Positions 45,221-54,919 of a DNA stretch of 64,000 nucleotides are shown in pieces. The translations under genes were made by a program, and so were the position numbers. Position 1 is the first letter of the stretch. Each line of letters opens with the position of its first letter. The notes beneath the pieces are model-generated. The model was not told the DNA's origin. It saw only the letters and a list, made by a program, of their open reading frames with translations, and searched no databases. Source of the stretch: Variovorax boronicumulans (lineage in GTDB: Bacteria; Pseudomonadota; Gammaproteobacteria; Burkholderiales; Burkholderiaceae_C); the NCBI RefSeq assembly GCF_007677875.1, contig NZ_VEDO01000013.1:94458-158457 (forward strand). The letters are read 5' to 3'.

Positions 45221-45778
45221 TCAGTCCGCGGAAGCTGGATCGCGGTAGTGACCGGCGATCTCCACACCATCGGGTTCGATCTCCACCTCCAGGTTCTCCA
45301 GCACGCGCGAAACCATCATGTAGGTACCGATGGTCAGAAGAAGTTCGACGAGCGCGCGTGGAGACAGGTCAGCTTGCACGGCGTCGAGCAGGTGCGCATC
45401 GGCTTTGACGTGCAGGACAACTTGGTCGGTGAATCCCAGCAGGCGGTCCTCCAAGGTGTCGCTTGTCGCGGGTCCACTGAGCCGCAGTGCCTTGTCGATG
45501 CGCGCACTGTCAAGGCCGACGTGTCGGGCGAGCCGAAGATGCTGGTGTATTTCGTAGGCCGACTTGCAATGGGCACCCGCGCGCAAGATGACCATCTCCC
45601 GCAACTGCGGATCGAGCTCGCCCTGGGTCAGCAAGGCACTGGCCAGCTGCATGAATCCAGGCAATGCCGTGGGCGCGTGGGCCAGCACGCGGTAGACGTT
45701 GTACGGCGGCCGCTTGGCCAGCAGCTCCTGCAGCGCAGGCGCGAGCGTGTCGACTTCCAATGGGGCAATGCGTGGCAT
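45221..45778 (-). CDS. AhpD-like / carboxymuconolactone decarboxylase family protein
   Basis: This 185-aa protein has the CMD core MVILRAGAHCKSAYEIHQHL with Cys71, Glu76 and His78; the position for the second Cys of CxxC is Ala74. It ends the second catabolic operon, 4 bp after the TctC gene. A similar but diverged AhpD-like protein is in operon 1. These proteins may act as lactone decarboxylases, but that is not proven by the sequence. Confidence 0.8.
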   Translation of the reverse strand: MPRIAPLEVDTLAPALQELLAKRPPYNVYRVLAHAPTALPGFMQLASALLTQGELDPQLREMVILRAGAHCKSAYEIHQHLRLARHVGLDSARIDKALRLSGPATSDTLEDRLLGFTDQVVLHVKADAHLLDAVQADLSPRALVELLLTIGTYMMVSRVLENLEVEIEPDGVEIAGHYRDPASAD

Positions 45779-45782
45779 GGCT

Positions 45783-46748
45783 TTAGTCCAGTTTTAGGCC
45801 GATGCGGGCGATCAGCTTGCCCCAGAAGTCGGTCTGCTCGCGCATGAAGCTGCCGAACTCCTCGCGCGAACTGGGCCGCGCGCGCAGGTTCAACTGCACG
45901 AAGCGGGCCTGCACCTCGGGCTGGGCCAGCACCGTGCGCACCTCGGTGTTGAGCCGGTCCAGCACCGCGGCCGGCGTGCTGGCCGGCGCCACGATGCCGC
46001 TCCAGCCTTCGACCGCGAAGCCCGGGTAGCCCGACTCGGCCACCGTGGGCACAGACTCCAGGCCAGGCAGCCGCGTCGGCGATGTCACGGCGATGGGCCG
46101 CAGCTTGCCGCTCTGGACGAAGGCCATGGTCGGCGCCACGTTCTCGAACACCATGGGCACATGGCCCGCGATCACGTCGGTGATGGCGGGGCTGGCGCCC
46201 TTGTAGGGCACGAGCTGCAACCCGATGCCTGCCGTGTCCTTAAACACCTCGGCCGTCAGGTGCGGCGAGCCGCCCGGGACGGCGGCGAACTGGTACTTGC
46301 CGGGCTCCCTCTTCGCGAGCGCCACCAGTTCCTGCAGGTTGTGGGCCGGCACCTGCGGGTTGACCGCCACGATGTTGGGCAGCATGGCCACCAGCGAGAC
46401 CGGCGCAAAGTCGCGCAGGTGGTCGTAGGGCAGGTTCTTATACAGGTGGGGGTTGATTGCGTGCGTGGGGATGGTGCACAGCATCAGCGTGTAGCCATCG
46501 GCCGGCGACTTGGCGACGAAGTCGGTCGCGATGTTGCCGCTGGCGCCGGGCTTGTTCTCCACCACTACGGATTTGCCCAGGCGCTCGCCCAGCGCCTGGG
46601 CCACGATGCGGGCCGCCAGGTCGGTCGAGCCGCCGGGCGTGAAGCCGACGATCAGACGGATGGGGCGCTGGGGCCAGGCGTCCTGGGCCAGCGCGGGGCC
46701 GGTGGCGAGCGCGGCCGCAGCTGCGGCGACGAAGTTTCTACGGTGCAT
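45783..46748 (-). CDS. TctC/Bug-family periplasmic solute receptor (operon 2)
   Basis: This 321-aa receptor has a signal peptide (about 1-22, cut after ALA) and Bug hallmarks: RPIRLIVGFTPGGSTDLAAR, SVVVENKPGASGNIATDFVA, and LVPYKGASPAITDVIAGHVP. As in the other TctC gene there is no TctAB partner nearby. In an operon that already has a complete Liv transporter it may serve a related acid or act as a sensor. Confidence 0.88.
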   Translation of the reverse strand: MHRRNFVAAAAAALATGPALAQDAWPQRPIRLIVGFTPGGSTDLAARIVAQALGERLGKSVVVENKPGASGNIATDFVAKSPADGYTLMLCTIPTHAINPHLYKNLPYDHLRDFAPVSLVAMLPNIVAVNPQVPAHNLQELVALAKREPGKYQFAAVPGGSPHLTAEVFKDTAGIGLQLVPYKGASPAITDVIAGHVPMVFENVAPTMAFVQSGKLRPIAVTSPTRLPGLESVPTVAESGYPGFAVEGWSGIVAPASTPAAVLDRLNTEVRTVLAQPEVQARFVQLNLRARPSSREEFGSFMREQTDFWGKLIARIGLKLD

Positions 46749-46776
46749 GCTTGGCTCCTTGTTCGTCGGCGTGGGT

Positions 46777-48408
46777 TCAGCCTTTGCAGCGTTCCAGCGC
46801 GTCCTGGCGCAGCAGGTCCTTCTTGACCTTGCCCGAGGCCGTGCTCGGGAAGGCGTCGACGAAGAAATAGCGCTCGGGATACTTCTGCCGCGCGACGCCG
46901 GCCGCGTCGAGCAGTGCGTTGATGCTGGCGGCGTCCACCGCGGCGCCGGGCCGCGCGATGACGTAGGCGCAGACGGTCTCGCCCAGGCGCGCGTGCGGCA
47001 TCGCAACCACGGCCGCGGCCTGCACGGCCGGGTGCTGGTGCAACAGGTCCTCGACCTCCTTGGCGCTGATCTTCTCCCCGCCGCGGTTGATGAGGTCCTT
47101 GATGCGGCCCGTGCAGACCACGGCCCGGTCCTGCACGTAGCCGATGTCGCCGGTGCGGAAGAAGCCATCGGCGTCGAAGGCCTCGGCCGTGTGGCCGGCG
47201 TCGGCATAGCCCAGGAACAGCGCCGGTCCGCGCGCGCAGATCTCGCCTTCCTGCCCTGGCGCGACGGGGCGGCCGTCGGCATCGACCACGCGCACCTCGA
47301 AGTCGACGATCTCGCCGTCGGTCTCGGCCGCCAGCTTTTCCTGCCCCGGCGCGCACCAGCCCATGGTGATCATCGGCGCCTCGCTGGAGCCGTAGACGCG
47401 GAACGCGCGACAGTTGGGCAGCACGCGCGGCACGCGGTAGATGGTCTCGGGCGCCACCGCCGCACCGCCGCAGGGGAACAGGCGCAGCGAAGGCAACGTG
47501 CGCTGCTGCGCCTCGGCCACGTCCATTAGTTCCTGCAGGAAGGGCGTGGCACCGATGGTGAAGACCACCTGCTCGCGGTCGATGGTCTCGGCCGCCTGGG
47601 CTGCGTCCCATTTCTCCATCAGCACGCAGCGCGTGCCGCCGTAGAACGGCATCTCCAGGCCGTGGCTGAAGCCCGTGACGTGCGTGACCGGCGAGGGCAT
47701 CAGCGTGGTGTCGCCGGGCCGGATGCCCCAGTGCCGGGCGCACATCAGCGTGGCGCGGATCAGCGAGTTGTGCGAATGCAGCACCGCCTTGGGCCTGCCG
47801 GTCGTGCCCGAGGTGTAGAGCACGAGCTTGACCGCGTCCGGCGACACGGCGGGCGGTGTTTCCAGTGGCGCGGCGCCGGCGACCAGGTCGCGCATGTCGC
47901 GCCCCGTGCCGGCCTGGCCGCGCACGGTCCACACGTGCCGCAGCGTCGGCACGTTCGGCGCGACGCGCGCCAGCATGGCCGCGAAATCGTAGCCCCGGAA
48001 GCTCTCGGCGATGAAGATGACCTTGGCCCGGCTGTCGGAGAGGATCAGCTCGACCTCGCGGTCGCGGTAGATCGTCACGATGGGGCAGACCACCAGGCCC
48101 AGCAGGCAGCAGGCCACGTCGATGAAGGCGGCCTCGTGCCAGTTGGGCGTCTGGAAGGCGACCACGTCGCCGGCCTGCAGTCCATGGGCCTGCAGCGCAC
48201 CGGCCAGCCGCGTCGCGCCCTCCCAGACTTCGCCGGCCGTCACGCCGCGGCCGCCGCAGACCTGGGTCACGCGCTCGGGCTGCGTGGCGGCCGCGTCGCG
48301 CACGGCGTCGGCCAGCGTGCGGTTCAGCCACTTGCCTTCGGCCACCCAGCGCTGCGCGTTGGCCTCGTCCCAGCGCACATCCCAGCCGCTGATGTCTCGT
48401 CGCATCAT
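46777..48408 (-). CDS. AMP-dependent acyl-CoA synthetase/ligase (operon 2)
   Basis: This 543-aa ligase has LYTSGTTGRPKAV (near 198), VYGSSEAPMITMGWC, RTGDIGYVQDRAVVCTGRIK, the A8 hinge RGGEKISAKEVED, and a late Lys in STASGKVKKDLL. It resembles cyclohexanecarboxylate or medium-chain acid ligases (AliA-like) from memory. It is expected to activate the acid imported by the Liv system encoded next to it (gap 6 bp). Confidence 0.87.
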   Translation of the reverse strand: MMRRDISGWDVRWDEANAQRWVAEGKWLNRTLADAVRDAAATQPERVTQVCGGRGVTAGEVWEGATRLAGALQAHGLQAGDVVAFQTPNWHEAAFIDVACCLLGLVVCPIVTIYRDREVELILSDSRAKVIFIAESFRGYDFAAMLARVAPNVPTLRHVWTVRGQAGTGRDMRDLVAGAAPLETPPAVSPDAVKLVLYTSGTTGRPKAVLHSHNSLIRATLMCARHWGIRPGDTTLMPSPVTHVTGFSHGLEMPFYGGTRCVLMEKWDAAQAAETIDREQVVFTIGATPFLQELMDVAEAQQRTLPSLRLFPCGGAAVAPETIYRVPRVLPNCRAFRVYGSSEAPMITMGWCAPGQEKLAAETDGEIVDFEVRVVDADGRPVAPGQEGEICARGPALFLGYADAGHTAEAFDADGFFRTGDIGYVQDRAVVCTGRIKDLINRGGEKISAKEVEDLLHQHPAVQAAAVVAMPHARLGETVCAYVIARPGAAVDAASINALLDAAGVARQKYPERYFFVDAFPSTASGKVKKDLLRQDALERCKG

Positions 48409-48414
48409 GTTCTC

Positions 48415-49111
48415 CTACACCGCGAGGTAGCGGCTCTTGAGTTCGGGGTTCGCATCGAAGGCCGCCCAGTCGCCCGAGAAGACCAGCGCGCCGCTGTCCA
48501 GCAGGTAGACGTACTCCGTGCACTGGCGCGCGTAGGCGATGCTCTGCTCGGCCACCAGCACGGTCAGGCCCAGCTTGTCGCGCGCGGCACGCACCTCGCG
48601 CGCCAGGTCGTGCGCCACCTTGGGCGCCAGGCCCTCGGCCGGTTCGTCCAGCATCAGCAGCCGCGGCGAGGCCATGAGCCCGCGCGCCACCGCCACCAGC
48701 TGCTGCTGGCCGCCCGAGAGCTGGTAGCCCAACCGGTCCAGCAGCGTGGCCAGCATCGGGAACAGCTCCACGACCGCATCGACCTGCATGCGCGGGCGGT
48801 CCTTGCCGGCCGCGTGCCAGGCCAGCTCCAGGTTCTGGCGCACCGTCAGCGTGGTGAAGATGCGCCGGTCCTCGGGCACCAGGGCCAGGCCCAGGCGCGC
48901 ACGCGCCTCGGTCGACAGGCCGGCCAGCGGCTGGCCGTTCAGCCGCACCTCGCCACGCGCCTGCGGGCCGGCGTCCAGCAGCGACTTCATGAGCGTGGAC
49001 TTGCCGGCGCCGTTGCGGCCCAGCAGCGCCACGCCGCCGCGCGGGGGCACGGACAGGTCGATGCCGAACAGCACGCGGCTGTCGCCGTACTGCGCATGCA
49101 GATCGCGCACT

Positions 49112-49119
<8 letters not shown>
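48415..49119 (-). CDS. LivF-like ABC transporter ATPase (operon 2)
   Basis: This 234-aa ATPase has LGRNGAGKST, QLSGGQQQLVAVARGLM, and MLDEPAEGLAPKV, with a normal LSGGQ signature. It overlaps the livG start region by 8 bp, mirroring operon 1. Confidence 0.92.
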
Positions 49120-49875
<756 letters not shown>

Positions 49876-49879
<4 letters not shown>

Positions 49880-50853
49880 CGCTTGCCTCCCCGCTGCGTG
49901 AGCCGCGCCAGCAGGCCCAGGATGCCGCCCGGCAGCCCCACCACCACCACCAGCAGCAGCAGGCCCGTGACCATGTCCGACAGCCCCACCAGGGTGCGCG
50001 TGACGTAGAACACGCAGGACAGCACGAAGGCGCCCAGCACCGGCCCCCAGAAGTAGGCGCTGCCGCCCAGCAGCGTGTAGAGGATGGGGTTGGTGGAGTT
50101 GGACCAGTGCGCGAGCTCCGGCGTGACGATCTGCGCCCAGGGCGCGACCAGCGCGCCGGCCGTGGCCGTCACCGCGCCGGCCAGCACGAAGATGGCCAGC
50201 CGGTGCCGTCGCACCGGGATGCCCAGGAACTCGGCGCGCTCGGGGTCCTGCTTGACGGCCTGCAGCGCCCGGCCGAAGGCCGTGCCGATGAGCCAGCGCA
50301 CGAAGGCGATCAACAGACCGCAGACGACCACGATGCAGTAGTAGAAGTTGTCGCCGGCCGCCAGGTCCAGCCGCCAGCCGCCCAGCGCGAGTACCGGCCG
50401 CGCGAGCCCGGCCAGGCCGTCGTTGCGCCCCAGCGCGCCGGTGTTGGCGATCAACAGGTGCAGCAGTTCGGCGAAGGCCAGCGTGAGGATGGCGAAGTAC
50501 ACGCCCTCGCTGCGCCGCAAGGCCACCACGCCCACGGCCGCCGCCAGCACCGCGCCGACCAGCGCCGACAGCGGCAGCACCAGCAGGAACGGCAGGCCGC
50601 TGCCCTGCGTCAGCAGCGCCGTGGCGTAGGCACCGGCCGCGAAGAACATGGCCTGGCCGAAGCTCAGCACGCCCGACAGGCCGAACAGCAGGTTGAAGGC
50701 CAGGCCGAACACGGCGTTGATCCAGATCATGCCGGCGATGAACACCAGGCCGCGGTTGAGGAAGGCCGGCACCAGCAGCGCCGCAGCCATGACCAGCAGC
50801 AGCACGATGGCGTCGCGCCGGGGGCTGGCGCCAGCGAAGGTAGAGGCTTGCAT
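49876..50853 (-). CDS. LivM-like ABC transporter permease (operon 2)
   Basis: This 325-aa permease has many membrane helices and the LivM segment VFGLAFNLLFGLSGVLSFGQ, AMFFAAGAYATALL, and YTLLGGSAYFWGPVLGAFVL. ATG 50853 is the family start; the 33-codon extension upstream is the end of the LivH gene read in another frame. Confidence 0.9.
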
Positions 50854-50855
50854 GC

Positions 50856-51740
50856 TCAGTGCCTCTTGCCCATGAGGCCCTGCGGCCGGACCAGCAGGAT
50901 CAGCGTCATGGCCACGAAGAACGGCAGCCCGGGCAGGCCCGGCAGCACCCACTGCCCCACCGCGTCGATGAGCCCCAGCAGGATGGAGCCGAAGAAGGCG
51001 CCGCTGATGCTGCCCATGCCGCCGATGATGATGACGCCGAAAGCCTGGATCACAAAGGCGCTGGCCAGCGTGGGCGACAGCGTCTGGTTGGCCAGCAGCA
51101 GGCCGCCGGCCAGGCCCGCCAGCGCGAAGCCGATGGCCACCGTGGCGGTGTAGACCCAGCGCACGTTGACGCCCAGCAGCCGCGCCATCCAGGGGTCGAC
51201 CGCGATGGCCTTGACCAGCCGGCCCGGGCCGGTGCGGTTCAGGAACACCTCGAGCGCAACGAACACGACCACGCCCGCCGCGATGATGAACAGCGAGAAG
51301 CGCGGCACCACGGCGTTTCCGAGCAGCCAGGCGCCGTCCAGCGTGGCCGGCGGCATCACGCTGTGGTAGTTCAGGCCCCAGACCAGCTTGGTCGCGCCCT
51401 CACAGACCAGCAGCAGCGCGTAGGTGGCGATCAGCACATAGGCGTCTTCCACGCCCGCCAGGCGTCGCAGCACCAGCCGGTCCACCACCAGGCCCAGCAG
51501 CGCCACGAACACACCGGCCACGAGCGAGCCGAACAGGTAGAACGCGACCGAGTTGCCGGCGCCCAGGGCCTGGGCCAGCGAGTACGCGCCGTAGGCCCCG
51601 ATCATGAAGAAGCCGCCGTGCGAGAAGTTCAGGATGTGCAGCATGCCGAACACCAGCGTCAACCCGGCGGCGACCAGGAAGGTCGCCATGGCCCAGGTGA
51701 GGCTGTTGACCAGCAGCGTGGCGATGTCGGCCAGCAGCAT
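50856..51740 (-). CDS. LivH-like ABC transporter permease (operon 2)
   Basis: This 294-aa permease has LVAAGLTLVFGMLHILNFSH, GGFFMIGAYGAYSL, and VIIIGGMGSISGAFFGSILL, all LivH features. Its stop lies 2 bp before the livM start. Eight or so helices. Confidence 0.9.
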   Translation of the reverse strand: MLLADIATLLVNSLTWAMATFLVAAGLTLVFGMLHILNFSHGGFFMIGAYGAYSLAQALGAGNSVAFYLFGSLVAGVFVALLGLVVDRLVLRRLAGVEDAYVLIATYALLLVCEGATKLVWGLNYHSVMPPATLDGAWLLGNAVVPRFSLFIIAAGVVVFVALEVFLNRTGPGRLVKAIAVDPWMARLLGVNVRWVYTATVAIGFALAGLAGGLLLANQTLSPTLASAFVIQAFGVIIIGGMGSISGAFFGSILLGLIDAVGQWVLPGLPGLPFFVAMTLILLVRPQGLMGKRH

Positions 51741-51747
51741 GCGTTCT

Positions 51748-53004
51748 TCAGGCGGTGCGCAGCGTGAGCTTCTTGCCCGGGGTGGGCGGGAAGATCACGG
51801 TCTTGCCGTCGACCTTGACGTACTGCGACACCTTGTAGCCCTTGTCGGTGGTGGCCGGCTCCAGGTAGACCAGCTCCACGTCCTTGATGGCCTGGTTGTC
51901 CTCGGCGCGCATGGTGCGCGGGCCGGTCACGGTGTCCCAGGTCAGGCCCTTGAGTGCGGCGATCACGGCCTCGGTGTCGGCGGACCTGGCCTTCTCGATC
52001 GCCTGCTTGTAGGCGTACAGGCTGGCATGGGCCTCGGCGGCCCAGCCCAGGGGCTCGCTGTCACGGGTCCTGGCCGCGTAATCGGCGACGAAGCGGTCGC
52101 TCAGCGCGTTGCCCTTGTTGGCCTCGGCGTAGTAGTGCATGCCGGTCCACATGGGCGGCAGTTGCTGCTTCAGGCCGCGCGCCACCAGGAATTCGTTGGC
52201 CGCGTCGCAGACCACCTTGTAGCGGCCCATCAGGTTGAAGCCGCGCGCCTGCTGGAACATGGTGATGGCGTCGCCGCCGTAGGTGCAGTTGAAGACGCCG
52301 TCGGCCTGCTGGCGCAGCGCCTGCGTGATCGAGTTGCGGTAGTCGGACACGCCGTAACGCATCAGGATGGGCTCGAGCACCGTGGGCTTCTTCCCCGCGA
52401 TGGCCGGATAGAACTCCAGCAGCGCGTCGACGAAGATGCTCCAGGTGGTGCGGCCGTATTCGTGGTCGGGCACCAGACCGGTCCAGCGCGTGATGTCGGG
52501 GTACTTCTGCGCCATCAGCTTGGCCTGGGCGCGGGTGCGCGCGTCGGGCGCGTCGCCGGGGCGGAACAGGTTGGGCGAGTAGTTCTCGTGGTTCATCTTC
52601 TCGGTGCCGGCACCGCAGGTCATGAACACGCCCTTCTCCTGCTGCATCACCGGGCCCAGCGCCAGCACCACGGCACTGGAGATGCCGCCCGTGTGCAGGT
52701 TCACGCCCGCGCCCAGCAGTTCGCGCGCGGCCGCCAGCGCGGCGGCGGGGTTGGCCTTGTCGTCGCGGATCTCCAGCTGCACCTGGCGGCCCAGGATGCC
52801 GCCGGCCTTGTTGATCTGCTCGACCGCCACGTCGGCGCCGTTCTTGACGTAGGAGCCGATGAACTCCTGCGGGCCGCTGAGCGGCGTGATCAGGCCGATC
52901 TTGAGCGGTCCGGACTGCGCGCGCACCAGGCCCGGCAGGCCGGTGGCGGCCGCGGCGGCGAGCGCCGAGGCCTTGAGGACGCTTCTGCGTGGGATGGCGG
53001 GCAT
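51748..53004 (-). CDS. LivK-like receptor with a twin-arginine signal (operon 2)
   Basis: This 418-aa periplasmic binding protein begins PAIPRRSVLKASALAAAAAT, with RRSVLK resembling a twin-arginine (Tat) signal. The binding fold is standard: LKIGLITPLSGPQEFIGSYV, KNGADVAVEQINKAGGILGR. The other LivK in this window has a plain Sec signal. The ligand is unknown. It follows the crotonase gene by 42 bp. Confidence 0.87.
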   Translation of the reverse strand: MPAIPRRSVLKASALAAAAATGLPGLVRAQSGPLKIGLITPLSGPQEFIGSYVKNGADVAVEQINKAGGILGRQVQLEIRDDKANPAAALAAARELLGAGVNLHTGGISSAVVLALGPVMQQEKGVFMTCGAGTEKMNHENYSPNLFRPGDAPDARTRAQAKLMAQKYPDITRWTGLVPDHEYGRTTWSIFVDALLEFYPAIAGKKPTVLEPILMRYGVSDYRNSITQALRQQADGVFNCTYGGDAITMFQQARGFNLMGRYKVVCDAANEFLVARGLKQQLPPMWTGMHYYAEANKGNALSDRFVADYAARTRDSEPLGWAAEAHASLYAYKQAIEKARSADTEAVIAALKGLTWDTVTGPRTMRAEDNQAIKDVELVYLEPATTDKGYKVSQYVKVDGKTVIFPPTPGKKLTLRTA

Positions 53005-53046
53005 GGATGTCTCCTGGATGTGTGGGCTGGTGGTGGCGAGTGGGAA

Positions 53047-53841
53047 TCAGCGGCCGGTGAACACGGGCGGGCGGTGCTCGCGGAAGGCGCGCACGGCCTC
53101 GGCGTGGTCGGCTGTCAGGTTCGACATGCACTCGTAGGCCACGCCGGCGTCGAAGTAACTGTGGAACAGTTGGCGCAGCGGCAGGTTGGTCGTGACCTTG
53201 CTCCAGCGGATGGCCTTGGTGGCACCGGCCGCCAGGCGCTGGGCCAGCGCGGCCACGTGGGCGTCGAGTTCGGCGCGCGGCACCACCTCGGTCACGAGGC
53301 CGATCCGCTCGGCTTCGGCCGCCGCCATGAGTTCACCGGTCAGCAGGTACTTCTTGGCCTTGGCGTAGCCCACGAGTTGCGGCCAGATCAGCGCGCCGCC
53401 GTCGCCGGCCACCAAGCCCACGCTGACATGCGGGTCGCCGATGCGGGCCTCGGCCGCCATGACCACGATGTCGCTGAGCAGCGCCAGGCTCGCGCCCAGG
53501 CCGGTGGCGTGGCCGTTGAGCTTGCAGATCAGCGGCTTCTCCAGGTCGAGCTGGCTGTAGACGATGTCCTTGGCCTCGCGCGCGGTGCGCTCGAATTCGC
53601 TCGGCTCGTCGACCGAGAGCTGCATCCAGTCGATGTCGCCGCCGGCGCAGAAGGCGCTACCGTTGCCGCTCAGCACCACGATGTCGGAGCCCCCGTCGCG
53701 CTGCGCATCGGTGAACACGCGCGAGAGCTCATGGTGCAGCCGCGCGTTGACGGCGTTGCGCTGCGCCGGGCGGTTCAGCGCGATGGTGAGGATGCGGCCC
53801 GTGCGCTGGAATTCGATGCACTCGTAGCTGGAAAAATCCAT
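53047..53841 (-). CDS. Crotonase-superfamily (enoyl-CoA hydratase-like) protein with non-canonical active site
   Basis: This 264-aa crotonase fold has the oxyanion loop GSAFCAGGDIDWM and GLVAGDGGALIWP. In crotonase two Glu residues hydrate the double bond. Here the first lies in GHATGLGASLAL, where Ser replaces Glu, and the second (usually PE.xxG) is DPHVSVGL, where His replaces Glu. The protein therefore may be a hydrolase, isomerase or other crotonase-type enzyme. A DPHVxVGLVAGDGG subfamily exists from memory. ATG 53841. Confidence 0.8.
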   Translation of the reverse strand: MDFSSYECIEFQRTGRILTIALNRPAQRNAVNARLHHELSRVFTDAQRDGGSDIVVLSGNGSAFCAGGDIDWMQLSVDEPSEFERTAREAKDIVYSQLDLEKPLICKLNGHATGLGASLALLSDIVVMAAEARIGDPHVSVGLVAGDGGALIWPQLVGYAKAKKYLLTGELMAAAEAERIGLVTEVVPRAELDAHVAALAQRLAAGATKAIRWSKVTTNLPLRQLFHSYFDAGVAYECMSNLTADHAEAVRAFREHRPPVFTGR

Positions 53842-53857
53842 GGGGTCTTGTCTCCGT

Positions 53858-54919
53858 TCAAACGGTGGCCGTGGTGGCGGCGAAGGCGAGGAAGTGCTGT
53901 TCGCCGGCGCCGTAGAGCTGCTCGTCCACGCGCACGCGGCGCAGGTAGTGGCTGGCGGCGTATTCCTCGGTGATGCCGATGCCGCCATGCAGTTGCACGG
54001 CCTCCTGCGCGCCGAGCCGCGCGTTCTCGCAAACCAGGGCCTTGGCGGCATGCACGTCGCGCACGGCGGACGCGGCCCCGGCCGCCAGCGCGGCGATGGC
54101 CTGGTCCAGCACGGCGCGGCTTTCCTCCACGCGGATGTAGAAGTCCACCATGCGGTGCTGCAGCGCCTGGTAGGAGCCCAGCGGCACGCCGAACTGGCGG
54201 CGCGTCTTAAGGTAGTCCAGCGTGAGGTCGAATGTCGCGCGCAGCGCGCCCCAGGCGTCGCAGGCCGTGGCCAGGGCGGCCAGCAGCAGCGCGGGGCCGG
54301 CGCTGAAGGGCGGCGCACCGTCCAGCCGTGTCGCTTGCGCATTGACGAGTTCGACGCTGGCGGCACCGCGGCCGTCGAGCAGCGGCAGCGGCTGGCGGCG
54401 CACGCCGTCCTGCGCGGTATCGATCCGCCACAGCGCGCCCTCGGCGGCCACCAGCAATTGGTCGGCCAGGTCGGCATCGGGCACCAGGGCCTGGCGGCCG
54501 GTCAGCCGGCCGCCCTGCTCCGCCATGGCCTGCGGCTCCAGCAGGCACGCCGCGCGGCGCTGGCCGTTCAGCAGCCCCGGCAGCCAGTCCTGCTGCTGCG
54601 CGGCGCCAGCGTGCTGGCCGACCAGCCAGGGCGCCAGCACGCCGCTGGACAGCCAGGGCTCGTTGAGCAAGGCCTGGCCGGCGCGCTCGGCCAGCAGGCA
54701 GACCGAGGTGATGCGCACTCCGAAGCCGCCCTGCTCGGCCGTGTTGACCACGCTGCACCAGCCCATCTGTGCCAGCCCCTCCCAGATGGCCGCATCGAAG
54801 CGGCGCGCGGCCGGCGCCAGGCGCTGGCGCTGCGCGAAGGGGTAGCGCTCGGCCAGGTAGCGCTGGGCGGCATCGTCCAGGGCCGCGTCGGTGTCGTCGA
54901 ACCAGTTCTTGTGCGTCAC
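53858..54919 (-). CDS. Acyl-CoA dehydrogenase, smaller subunit of a probable heteromer
   Basis: This 353-aa protein has the C-terminal ACAD helical domain (FDLTLDYLKTRRQFGVPLGS, YQALQHRMVDFYIRVEES, VQLHGGIGITEEY) but a reduced middle beta domain. This is like the smaller partner of two-gene ACADs (for example steroid ChsE pairs). ATG 54919 overlaps the stop of the larger ACAD gene (ATGA). Confidence 0.85.
   Translation of the reverse strand: MTHKNWFDDTDAALDDAAQRYLAERYPFAQRQRLAPAARRFDAAIWEGLAQMGWCSVVNTAEQGGFGVRITSVCLLAERAGQALLNEPWLSSGVLAPWLVGQHAGAAQQQDWLPGLLNGQRRAACLLEPQAMAEQGGRLTGRQALVPDADLADQLLVAAEGALWRIDTAQDGVRRQPLPLLDGRGAASVELVNAQATRLDGAPPFSAGPALLLAALATACDAWGALRATFDLTLDYLKTRRQFGVPLGSYQALQHRMVDFYIRVEESRAVLDQAIAALAAGAASAVRDVHAAKALVCENARLGAQEAVQLHGGIGITEEYAASHYLRRVRVDEQLYGAGEQHFLAFAATTATV

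Noticed and set aside
46652..48523. 623-codon minus frame opposite-phase to the operon-2 ligase
   Set aside because: Frame-shifted reading of the ligase gene, Arg/Gly-rich with no motifs.
51604..53973. 789-codon plus frame opposite livH, livK and the crotonase gene
   Set aside because: Antisense shadow that spans three real genes; no domain content.
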